This document shows positions 41,887-50,223 of a stretch of DNA of 57,085 bases, piece by piece. The position numbers and the translations under genes are program-made. Position 1 is the stretch's first letter, and every line of letters starts with the position of its first letter. Source of the DNA: Mycobacterium sp. PSTR-4-N. GTDB taxonomy: Bacteria; Actinomycetota; Actinomycetes; Mycobacteriales; Mycobacteriaceae. Location: assembly GCF_022348085.1 (NCBI RefSeq), contig NZ_JAKRFN010000032.1:1-57085 (forward strand). Reading direction: 5' to 3'. Under the pieces are notes generated by a model. It had not been told where the DNA came from. It ran no database searches and saw only the letters and a program-made list of their open reading frames with translations.

Positions 41887-42587
41887 GTGACGAAGCCGGA
41901 CACCAACGCCCGGATTCGTGGTGCGACGTCAGCGGCGAGATCGGCTGTGCGAGTGAGCAATTGTTCGTGATCGAGGCCTGCCGCCGCGACGTCGCCGTCG
42001 CGGTCGTCGGCCAGCCACGCCCGCAGCAGCTCGGTGTCGATCTCGGGATGGAACTGTAGACCGAGGGCGCGGTCGAGGAGGAACGCCTGCGAAGCGTTAG
42101 GGGTCCTGGCGAGTTCGGTCGCGCCGGGGGGCAGCGTCCATCGGTCGAAATGCCACTGGAACCATTGCCCGCCGGGCACGATGTCGGAGCGGTCGCTGAG
42201 GACGTCGTACCAACCGATCTCCGGGCGCGGCGAACGCGCCACCGTGCCGCCGAATGTCTGGGCCAGCAATTGACCGCCGAAGCACACGCCCAACAGCGCG
42301 ACACCGGCGTCGGCGGCATTCCGCAGCAGCGCCATCTCCGCGCCGACCCAGGTGTCGCGCAGTGCCGGATCGTAGACCGGCCACCGCGCGCCGAGCGGCA
42401 CGATCACGTCGTAGTGGGTCGGGTCGGGGAACGTGACGTCGACGGCGGGGGAGTCCACCTGCTCGGGTGGGACCACCTGGAAGTGCTCGACATCGAATCC
42501 CGCCTCGGCGAACGCCTCACCGAGCAGTGCCTCGGTGGCCATGTGCTCGTTACGCAGGAACAGAACCGTGGGTGCCACGCCGGCCAT
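41856..42587 (-). CDS. Class I glutamine amidotransferase-like protein
   Basis: A 243-residue GATase1-fold protein. The nucleophile elbow is LLGVCFGGQLLAQ with the catalytic cysteine, and the His-Glu pair is in LQFHPEIDTELL. It is a stand-alone, GuaA-like domain protein with no synthetase partner beside it, so the nitrogen acceptor is unknown. ATG 42587 (MAGVAPTVLFLRNEH) begins at the first beta strand. It overlaps the convergent epimerase by 31 bp. Confidence 0.82.
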   Translation of the reverse strand: MAGVAPTVLFLRNEHMATEALLGEAFAEAGFDVEHFQVVPPEQVDSPAVDVTFPDPTHYDVIVPLGARWPVYDPALRDTWVGAEMALLRNAADAGVALLGVCFGGQLLAQTFGGTVARSPRPEIGWYDVLSDRSDIVPGGQWFQWHFDRWTLPPGATELARTPNASQAFLLDRALGLQFHPEIDTELLRAWLADDRDGDVAAAGLDHEQLLTRTADLAADVAPRIRALVSGFVTHVVGSSRPS

Positions 42588-42678
42588 TATCTCCGACCGC
42601 GGCGCAGGTCGAGCATCCACGGGGCTCGTCTGAGTCCAAAAGTTAGCTGCTCTACAGCGAGTCAAGGAAATGTAATTT

Positions 42679-42702
42679 GCTGGTTGTAATGTCACAGCCA
42701 GC
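42679..42702. promoter_or_regulatory. Imperfect dyad in the long leader region upstream of the giant secreted protein
   Basis: GCTGGTTGT and ACAGCCAGC form a 9-bp inverted repeat with one mismatch and a 6-nt spacer. TGTAAT occurs at 42671 and 42685, 14 bp apart, the second inside the dyad. This looks like an operator, placed 92 bp before the amidotransferase start and over 350 bp before the giant gene. No coding feature is evident in 42588-43062. Confidence 0.35.
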
Positions 42703-42938
42703 GGTGTACACAGTTTTGACATTGCGCTGTCCAGCTTCTGCTCGTCGGTCCGCGGGATGCCTGGGTGGCAGAGCGACGACGGAGCCCCGCGCTGCCATGC
42801 TGTCTGTCCGATTGGCATCGGAGTTTGCGACGTCGTCGACCCCCGGGCCGTGAACTGTGTATTCAGCACACAGGCCGCTATTGTCAGATTTGCTTAGGAT
42901 TTCGATACATCCGACATCGGCGAGTTCACCGAACGATC

Positions 42939-42968
42939 TTGACGCGGCGTCGATGTGCGTGTTGTAGT
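42939..42968 (+). promoter_or_regulatory. Candidate promoter for the giant GH18/GH5 gene
   Basis: TTGACG (42939-42944) and TGTAGT (42963-42968) are spaced 18 bp in an AT-richer stretch. A transcript would have a leader of about 85-90 nt, ending in GAGGTGAG before ATG 43063. Assigned by eye only. Confidence 0.35.
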
Positions 42969-43062
42969 GCTTTTCACACTCGTTAATTTTGTTTTGCGGT
43001 TCGGTGGATTTCGTGCCAGCGCTCGTGCGAAATTCTCTCTACGACGTCGAGGTGAGTTGCTG

Positions 43063-46000
43063 ATGGGTTACGCACGATATGTTGGCCGAGTCGGTGGGTT
43101 AGCTGTAGCGCTGGGCATCGGGATGGCGGTGCCCGCCATCGCGGCAGCCGATCCCGCCGACGAGGGCCCCGCTGCGGGCGCCACGGCGGACGCCGGCCCG
43201 TCCGTGCGGTCACAGGTCACAAGGCAGAAGCGGTTCGGGGCCGACGAGAAGCCGCGGACTTCCAAGCACAGCCGCCCGACTCGGCGGAGTCGACTCGACC
43301 GTGAGGATCAATCGATGTCGGTCCGCGTCATCGGGCCCTCCGCGCCAGATGACGACCCGGCGCCGCTGCCGTCGTTCGAGGGCGTCACCGCGGTTCTCGG
43401 GACGCTGCGGCGTGAGACCGGTAAGAGGTCCGTCGGTCACCGGCCCACCGCGGTCCCCACCATGTCCGAGCCGCTCGAACCGGGCATCGTCACCGGCGCG
43501 TTGAATGCCGTCGATCCTGATGCAGAAAGACTGTCGTACAGAGTGATTCGCCAACCGCGCCGCGGTGAGGTGGCGGTCGACGACACCGGACACTTCACTT
43601 ACATCGCCGGGTCGCGCCTGAGCGGCATCGGCGGGCGTGACTCGTTCGTGGTCAGGGTCCGGCGCGCCGACGCCGGGCTTTCCGCACGCGGTACCCGGGT
43701 GCCGGTGACGGTGAGGCTCAACGGTGCCGACGCAGGGGCGGCCACCGTGGCCGCGACGGCGAGCGCCACCGGTTCGGTGCATCCCGTCACGACGGCAGGG
43801 CCGGACATCGTCGGATTCGACCCCGCCAGGGACAAACTCGACCTCGGCGACGTCTCCGTGCACAACTTCATCGTCGTCGACACCCCCGACGGAGTCGGCT
43901 TCCGCAACCCGTGGTCCGGGGAGACCGCCGTCATCCGGGGCGTCTCGCTAGGCCAGCTCACCGTCGACAGCTTCGCCCCGATCGTCAACGACCATCTGCG
44001 ACAGGATCTCTCGGGTGCGTTGGCGTGGGAGCACGGCGTGGTGGCGCAGCCGCACACCGTGTACGCGCGCTCCCACGAGGTCGGTCAGATCGACCGCGTC
44101 ACGTTCGATCCCGCCACCGACGTCGTCGATTTCCGCTACTACGGCACGCGTGAGCAGGTGTACATGCGCGACACCCCTGACGGGGTGGTCATCTCGAATG
44201 CCGGCACTGGACAGGCGCTGATTTTGCAAGGCGTCAGCACGAGTCAGCTCACGGCGCGCAACTTCGTCTTCCACAGCGCCCAGGTCCGCGAGGACCGCCT
44301 GCACCTGCAGCTCGGCATCGGTGCGGTTCCGGATGCCCAGATCCGGCCGCAGGGCGTCCCCGTGGCGGGAACCACGGTGTGGCCCACGGCCGCCGGCAAC
44401 GGCCAGCCGCCAGCCGGGCAGACCGGGGCCACCACGAAGATCGCGTGGAACTACGGTGCACACACCGTGCTCGAGTTCGACCCCGCCGTGGACCGGCTGG
44501 ACTTCGGCTGGTTCAAGGCTCCCGAGTTCGACGTGTCACAGGTCAACGGAGCCACGCGGATCGCGATCACCGCCAACAACCAGAGCTACACGCTGGCCGG
44601 TGTCGCCCTCGGCGACCTTACGCCGAGCAACATCATCGCCCTCGACAGCGGCGCTCTGGCCAAGTGGCAGAACCTGATCTATCAAGCGGCACCCACGGCC
44701 CCGCGGCCGGCACTGTCGGTCAGCGACGCCGCCGCCGCTGAAGGGCAGGCAGGCGCCAGCGCCCTGGCGTTCACCGTCTCACTCTCGAAAGCCTCGACCG
44801 ATACGGTGTCGGTCGGCTACACCACGAGTAACGGCACCGCGACCGCCGCGGGCAACGACTACGTCCCCGCGGTCGGCACCCTCGTCTTCGCGCCGGGTGA
44901 AACGTCGAAGACGGTGCTGGTCAGCGTCAACGGCGACACGCTCGTCGAACTCGACGAGCAGTTCACGGTGATCCTCTCGGCCCCGGTCAACGCCACGATC
45001 GCCGACGGCACCGGAATCGGCACCATCGTGAACGACGACCTCGACCAGGCGCCTGCGACGCCGCCCGCGGTCTCGATCGCGGACCTGACCGTCGCCGAAG
45101 GCAACGGCGAGCACAGCCACTTCATGTTCGTGGTGACCCTGGACAAGGCCTCGACCGACACGGTGACGGTGCACTACACCACCGTGAACGGCACCGCCAC
45201 TGCCGGAAGCGATTTCACCGCGGCAGCGGGGACTGCGACATTCGCACCGGGCGTGACCACGCAGATGGTGCACGTCGACATCGTGGGCGACAGCGTCCAC
45301 GAGTCCACCGAGACGTTCACCGTGACGTTGTCGAACCCCGTCGGCGCGACGATCGGTGACGGCACGGCGGTCGGCACGATCACCGACGACGACGCGGGCG
45401 TCACGCCCGGAACCGGCGGCCTCAATTCCGGCAACCCCGGCGACGCCCTGTGGGGCGAGGCGTTTTTCGCGGCCTACGTCGACATGGGCGCCTGGCCGGT
45501 ACCCAACCTGGTGGCGCTGGCCCAGCAGCGCGGCGTCTCACTGTTCACATTGGGCTTCCTGCAGGCGACGCCGGACGGCAAGCCGGGCTGGGCCGGCCTG
45601 TCGGCGCTGACCCCCGATTCGACGCTCGAGCAGGCCACCGCGATCAACCAGTCGATCGCGGCGCTGCAGGCTGTCGGCGGCGACGTGATGATCTCGCTCG
45701 GCGGGGCGTCCGGTACGAGCCTGGCGCAGTGGTACGCCGCCCGCGGACTGAGCGCTGCGGCGCTGGCCGACGCGTACGCCGGCATCGTCACCACCTATCG
45801 CCTCAACCGCATCGACTTCGACATCGAGGGCGCGGCAGTGGCCGATCCCGCGTCGATCCTGCTCAACGCCCAGGCGCTGAAGCTGCTGCAGCAACGCATG
45901 CCGGATCTCGAGATCTGGTACACCCTTCCGGTCTTGCCCGCCGGACTGACCGCCGACGGCGTGAACGTCGTGCGGACCGCTCTCGCCGCGGGGGTCAAGC

Positions 46001-49000
46001 TCGACGGCGTGAACATCATGGCAATGGACTACGGTGAGTCGGCCGCGCCCACCAGCGGGCCGAACGCAAAGACGATGGGGGCGTGGGCCGTTGCGGCCGC
46101 GCAGTCCACCCACGCGCAGTTGACCGCGTTGTTCTCGACCTACGGGCAGAGCTTCGGCTGGAACCAGCTGGGTGTCACGCCGATGATCGGTGTCAACGAT
46201 GTGCTGACCGAGGTGTTCACCGTCGCCGACGCGCAGACGTTGGAGAACTTCGCCCGTGTCAATGGCCTCGGCATGCTGTCCATGTGGTCGCTCAACCGTG
46301 ACTACCCCGGCAGTCTCGGACAAGCGACGACGAACGCCTCGGGCACGAACACGCCGGCCGGTGGCTTCAGCGCAGTGTTCGACGACTTCGGGACGGTCAA
46401 CTCGATCTCCGGTCCACCGCCGGCGATCTCGATCGCCGACATGACAGTGACCGAAGGCAACGGCGACCACTCGCACTTCCTGTTCGTGGTCACGCTGGAC
46501 AAGCCGTCCACCCAGCCGGTGACGGTGCGGTACGCGACCTCGAACGGCACCGCGATCGCCGGTGCCGACTACATCGGCACGACGGGCGTGGTCGAGTTCG
46601 CGCCAGGCGTGACGTCCCGCACCATGCACGTGGACATCGTCGGCGACGCCGTCGCCGAATCGGCCGAGACCTTCACGGTGACATTGTCTGACCCGGCCGG
46701 GGCCACGATCGCCGACGGTACCGCGATCGGCACGATCACCGATGATGACCCCACCACCGGAACGCCCAGCGGCAACACCTCGGTGACGTACACGGTCAAC
46801 GACGATTGGGGCTCCGGTTTCACCGCCACGGTGTCGGTGACCGCCGGCTCCGCCGGATTCGCAGGTTGGACAGTCGAATTCGACTCACCGGCGCGGATCG
46901 GCAACATCTGGAACGCGGAGATCGTCAGCCGGGTGGGCAACCACTATGTGGTGCGCAACGCCGCCTACAACGCCAAGGTCACGGCGGGCCAGACCGTGGA
47001 ATTCGGTTTCCAGGCCTCGCCGGGCAGCGGCTCGGCCACCGCGACGAACTTCGTCGTCAACGGCACCCCCATCGGTCAGAATCCGACCGCGGTGCCGCCC
47101 AAGCTGTCGGTCGCCGACGCGGCTGTCGTCGAGTCCAACAGCGGCACCAACAATCTCGTCTTCACGGTCACCCTCGACAAGCCCTCGACCACACCGGTCA
47201 CCGTCGCCTACACGACGTCCGGTGGAACCGCCACCGCAGGAACGGATTTCACTGCGCGCTCCGGAACCCTGACCTTCGCCGCGGGGGTGACCAGTCAGCA
47301 GGTCAGCGTCCCCGTCATCGGCGACACCACGGTCGAACAGAACGAGACGTTCACGCTCACCTTGTCGAGCCCCACCGGAGCCACGATCGCCGACGGCTCG
47401 GCGATCGGCACCATCACCAATGACGATGTCGCCACACCGGGTTCGGGCAACTCCTCGGCGTCCTTCGCCGTCACCGACGACTGGGGGTCGGGGTTCACCG
47501 GGGCCGTCACGGTGACCGCGGGCCCGTCCGGCCTGGCGGGCTGGACGGTCGAGTTCGACACCCCGGCGCAGATCAGCAACATCTGGAACGCCGAGATCGT
47601 CAGCCACTCGGGCGATCACTACGTGGTTCGCAACGCGACGTGGAATCCGACCGTCGCAGCGGGCAAGACGGTCAGCTTCGGCTTCCAAGCCTCCCCGGGC
47701 GGGGCCGCGGCGACCGTGACCAACCTCGTCGTCAACGGGCAGGCCGCCGCGCAGACACCGGCCCTCTCGGTGGCCGACGCGGCCGTGACCGAAACGAACA
47801 GCGGCACAACGTCGATGACGTTCGTGGTGACCCTGTCGAAGGCATCGTCCGGTCCGGTCACCGTCGGCTATTCCACGTCGAACGGTACCGCGACCGCAGG
47901 CACTGATTACACGGCGTCATCGGGAACGGTGACCTTCGCCCCCGGCGTGCTCACCCAACAGATCCAGGTGTCCATCCTCGGCGACACGGCCGTCGAACCG
48001 AACGAGACCTTCACGCTCACCCTGTCCAACCCGGGTGGTGCCACGATGGCCGACGGCACCGCGGTCGGGACCATCACCAACGACGATGTCGCCGCGCCGC
48101 CGTCGGTGTCGCTGAGCATCTCCGACGCCGCGGTCACCGAGGGCGCCCCCGGAAGTGGCGTGGGCGCCGGATACTTCTCGACCTCCGGCAACCAGATCGT
48201 CGATGCGGCGGGCACACCGGTGCAGATCGCCGGGGTCAATTGGTTCGGATTCGAGAGCGACATCCGGGCGCCGCACGGCCTGTGGACGCGCAACTACAAG
48301 GACATGATGGACCAGATGGCAGATCTGGGCTTCAACACCATCCGGTTGCCGTACTCCAGCGCGATGCTGCACAGCAGCGCGGCCCCGACGGGTATCGACC
48401 TCGCCAAGAACCCCGATCTCGCGGGACTGACATCGCTGCAGGTGATGGACAAGATCATCGCCTATGCCGGGGACATCGGGATGCGGGTGATCCTCGACCA
48501 CCATCGCAGCACCGCCGGCGCGGGCACCAGTGAGAACGGGCTCTGGTACAACAGCCGGTACTCCGAGGCGTCCTGGATCGCCGACTGGCAGATGCTGGCC
48601 CAGCGCTACGCGGGCGACCCGACGGTGATCGGCGCCGATCTGCACAATGAGCCGTACAACGGCACGTGGGGAGGCGGCGGCGCCACCGACTGGGCCGCCG
48701 CTGCCGAGCGAGCGGGCAACGCGATCGTGGCCCTGAACCCCGGCTGGCTGATCTTCGTCGAGGGCGTGGCCACCTATCAGGGCCAATCCTATTGGTGGGG
48801 TGGCAACCTGATGGGCGCCAAGGACCGTCCGATCGTGCTGAACGTGGCCGACCGGGTGGTGTACTCGCCGCACGACTACCCCAACTCGGTGTACAACCAG
48901 CCGTGGTTCGCGGCGCCGAACTTCGGTGCGGCACTGCCGGACAAGTTCGACCAGATGTGGGGCTATCTCTACGAGCAGAACATCGCCCCGGTGTACCTCG

Positions 49001-49551
49001 GCGAGTTCGGCACTCGGCTCACCGATCCGAAGGACGTCATCTGGTACGAGGCGATCACGTCCTATCTGTCGGGCGATTTCGACAACGACGGCACGATCGA
49101 CATCCCGGCAGGAACGCAGGACATGTCGTGGACCTTCTGGTCCTGGAACCCGAATTCCACCGACACCGGCGGCGTGCTGGCCGACGACTGGAAGACGGTC
49201 AACGACGCCAAAATGGCCTATCTGTCGGCCATTCAGTTCGACTTCGACGAGGGCAGCGCCGGGGTGCTCGCCCGTTTCACGGTGTCGCTCACCGCGCCGT
49301 CGACGCAGCCGGTGACGGTGCGCTACGCCACCGCGGATGGAACGGCCCGGGCCGGCGACGACTACGGCGCCGCCACAGGCCTGGTGACCTTTCAGCCGGG
49401 GGAGACCACCAAGACGGTGACCGTCGTGGTGTTCGGCGATACCCTCCTCGAAGGCACGGAGAACTTCGTGGTGATGTTGTCGAGCCCGACCGGTGCCTCG
49501 ATCGGCGATGGCGTCGGGGTCGGCGTCGTGACCGACCGCGCGGTGCTGTGA
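43063..49551 (+). CDS. Giant secreted multidomain glycoside hydrolase: GH18 + GH5 with CBM2 and Calx-beta modules
   Basis: A 2162-residue secreted protein. Approximate layout: signal peptide 1-29 (cleavage near AIAAA/DP); cadherin/VCBS-like domain 135-225; three related FDPAxDxxDF units at 248-333, 342-422 and 459-541; Calx-beta 549-660 and 668-777; GH18 790-1113 with the catalytic DFDIE at 918-922; Calx-beta 1120-1230; CBM2 1240-1340; Calx-beta 1345-1456; CBM2 1463-1563; Calx-beta 1566-1676; a lone Calx-beta-like first strand 1680-1700; GH5 1702-2056 with acid/base E1863 in LHNEP and nucleophile E1981 in YLGEFG; Calx-beta remainder 2056-2162. The GH5 resembles Acidothermus E1-type endoglucanase (IAGVNWFGFES, TSLQVMDKIIAYAG). 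Predicted activities are beta-glucan and chitin-type hydrolysis on insoluble polymers. ATG 43063 follows GAGGTGAG; in-frame 42955 would bury the signal peptide. No membrane anchor or sorting signal is seen. Confidence 0.88.
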   Translation: MGYARYVGRVGGLAVALGIGMAVPAIAAADPADEGPAAGATADAGPSVRSQVTRQKRFGADEKPRTSKHSRPTRRSRLDREDQSMSVRVIGPSAPDDDPAPLPSFEGVTAVLGTLRRETGKRSVGHRPTAVPTMSEPLEPGIVTGALNAVDPDAERLSYRVIRQPRRGEVAVDDTGHFTYIAGSRLSGIGGRDSFVVRVRRADAGLSARGTRVPVTVRLNGADAGAATVAATASATGSVHPVTTAGPDIVGFDPARDKLDLGDVSVHNFIVVDTPDGVGFRNPWSGETAVIRGVSLGQLTVDSFAPIVNDHLRQDLSGALAWEHGVVAQPHTVYARSHEVGQIDRVTFDPATDVVDFRYYGTREQVYMRDTPDGVVISNAGTGQALILQGVSTSQLTARNFVFHSAQVREDRLHLQLGIGAVPDAQIRPQGVPVAGTTVWPTAAGNGQPPAGQTGATTKIAWNYGAHTVLEFDPAVDRLDFGWFKAPEFDVSQVNGATRIAITANNQSYTLAGVALGDLTPSNIIALDSGALAKWQNLIYQAAPTAPRPALSVSDAAAAEGQAGASALAFTVSLSKASTDTVSVGYTTSNGTATAAGNDYVPAVGTLVFAPGETSKTVLVSVNGDTLVELDEQFTVILSAPVNATIADGTGIGTIVNDDLDQAPATPPAVSIADLTVAEGNGEHSHFMFVVTLDKASTDTVTVHYTTVNGTATAGSDFTAAAGTATFAPGVTTQMVHVDIVGDSVHESTETFTVTLSNPVGATIGDGTAVGTITDDDAGVTPGTGGLNSGNPGDALWGEAFFAAYVDMGAWPVPNLVALAQQRGVSLFTLGFLQATPDGKPGWAGLSALTPDSTLEQATAINQSIAALQAVGGDVMISLGGASGTSLAQWYAARGLSAAALADAYAGIVTTYRLNRIDFDIEGAAVADPASILLNAQALKLLQQRMPDLEIWYTLPVLPAGLTADGVNVVRTALAAGVKLDGVNIMAMDYGESAAPTSGPNAKTMGAWAVAAAQSTHAQLTALFSTYGQSFGWNQLGVTPMIGVNDVLTEVFTVADAQTLENFARVNGLGMLSMWSLNRDYPGSLGQATTNASGTNTPAGGFSAVFDDFGTVNSISGPPPAISIADMTVTEGNGDHSHFLFVVTLDKPSTQPVTVRYATSNGTAIAGADYIGTTGVVEFAPGVTSRTMHVDIVGDAVAESAETFTVTLSDPAGATIADGTAIGTITDDDPTTGTPSGNTSVTYTVNDDWGSGFTATVSVTAGSAGFAGWTVEFDSPARIGNIWNAEIVSRVGNHYVVRNAAYNAKVTAGQTVEFGFQASPGSGSATATNFVVNGTPIGQNPTAVPPKLSVADAAVVESNSGTNNLVFTVTLDKPSTTPVTVAYTTSGGTATAGTDFTARSGTLTFAAGVTSQQVSVPVIGDTTVEQNETFTLTLSSPTGATIADGSAIGTITNDDVATPGSGNSSASFAVTDDWGSGFTGAVTVTAGPSGLAGWTVEFDTPAQISNIWNAEIVSHSGDHYVVRNATWNPTVAAGKTVSFGFQASPGGAAATVTNLVVNGQAAAQTPALSVADAAVTETNSGTTSMTFVVTLSKASSGPVTVGYSTSNGTATAGTDYTASSGTVTFAPGVLTQQIQVSILGDTAVEPNETFTLTLSNPGGATMADGTAVGTITNDDVAAPPSVSLSISDAAVTEGAPGSGVGAGYFSTSGNQIVDAAGTPVQIAGVNWFGFESDIRAPHGLWTRNYKDMMDQMADLGFNTIRLPYSSAMLHSSAAPTGIDLAKNPDLAGLTSLQVMDKIIAYAGDIGMRVILDHHRSTAGAGTSENGLWYNSRYSEASWIADWQMLAQRYAGDPTVIGADLHNEPYNGTWGGGGATDWAAAAERAGNAIVALNPGWLIFVEGVATYQGQSYWWGGNLMGAKDRPIVLNVADRVVYSPHDYPNSVYNQPWFAAPNFGAALPDKFDQMWGYLYEQNIAPVYLGEFGTRLTDPKDVIWYEAITSYLSGDFDNDGTIDIPAGTQDMSWTFWSWNPNSTDTGGVLADDWKTVNDAKMAYLSAIQFDFDEGSAGVLARFTVSLTAPSTQPVTVRYATADGTARAGDDYGAATGLVTFQPGETTKTVTVVVFGDTLLEGTENFVVMLSSPTGASIGDGVGVGVVTDRAVL

Positions 49552-49554
49552 GCT

Positions 49555-50223
49555 CTACCGCACCAGCCGGTACCGTCGCTCCGGGCGCCCCACGCCGTAC
49601 TGCAGACGCAGTTCGACCGTGCCGGTACTCAGGTAGTGCTCGAGGTAGCGTCGTGCGCTGACGCGTGAGATGCCCACCAGCTCAGCGCATTCGGCGGCCG
49701 ACACCTCGCCGGCATCGCGCACCGCGGCCAACACCAGCTCCCCGGTCTCGGCGCCGAGTCCCTTCGGCAGCACCTTGGCGGCGGGTGTCACCGTCGGGCC
49801 GCCGAACAGCGAGTCGATCAGCGACTGGTCCACACCGCTTGCGGACTCCAGCGCGTCGGCCCGTGCCGCGAAGGCCACCAGCTTGGTCTGCAACTGGTCG
49901 AATTCGAAGGGCTTGATCATGTAGTCGGCCGCGCCACCGTCCAGCGCGCCGCTGACAGTGTCGAGTTCACGCGCCGCGGTGATCATGATGACCCCGACCC
50001 TGTCGCCGTCGGCGCGCAACCGCTGTAGGACGTCGAGCCCGGTCATGTCCGGCAGGTAGACGTCGAGCAGGATCAGGTCGGGGCGGAGCTCGCGCGCTGC
50101 GCGCAGTGCCTCGCCGCCCGTTCGCGCCACCCCGACGACGCGGAATCCGTCCACCCGGTCCACGAATCGGCGATGGATCTCGGCGACCATGAAGTCGTCG
50201 TCGACGACGAGCACGTCACGCAT
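49555..50223 (-). CDS. CitB/DcuR-type response regulator
   Basis: A 222-residue two-domain regulator. The receiver domain has acidic residues D8-D10, phosphoacceptor D54 (LILLDVYLPD), T82 and K104 (YMIKPF). The C-terminal part carries the helix-turn-helix of citrate/malate-type regulators (SAAECAELVGISRVSARRYL). It probably controls the divergent tct operon. Its start overlaps the kinase 3' end by 8 bases, making an operon in the order kinase-regulator. Its stop is 3 bp from the giant gene's convergent stop. Confidence 0.9.
   Translation of the reverse strand: MRDVLVVDDDFMVAEIHRRFVDRVDGFRVVGVARTGGEALRAARELRPDLILLDVYLPDMTGLDVLQRLRADGDRVGVIMITAARELDTVSGALDGGAADYMIKPFEFDQLQTKLVAFAARADALESASGVDQSLIDSLFGGPTVTPAAKVLPKGLGAETGELVLAAVRDAGEVSAAECAELVGISRVSARRYLEHYLSTGTVELRLQYGVGRPERRYRLVR

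Noticed and set aside
43063..49551. Considered a non-ribosomal or polyketide megasynthase because of size, or a PE/PPE surface protein.
   Set aside because: The sequence shows a signal peptide, Calx-beta and CBM2 repeats and glycosidase motifs; no carrier-protein, adenylation or PE/PPE signatures.
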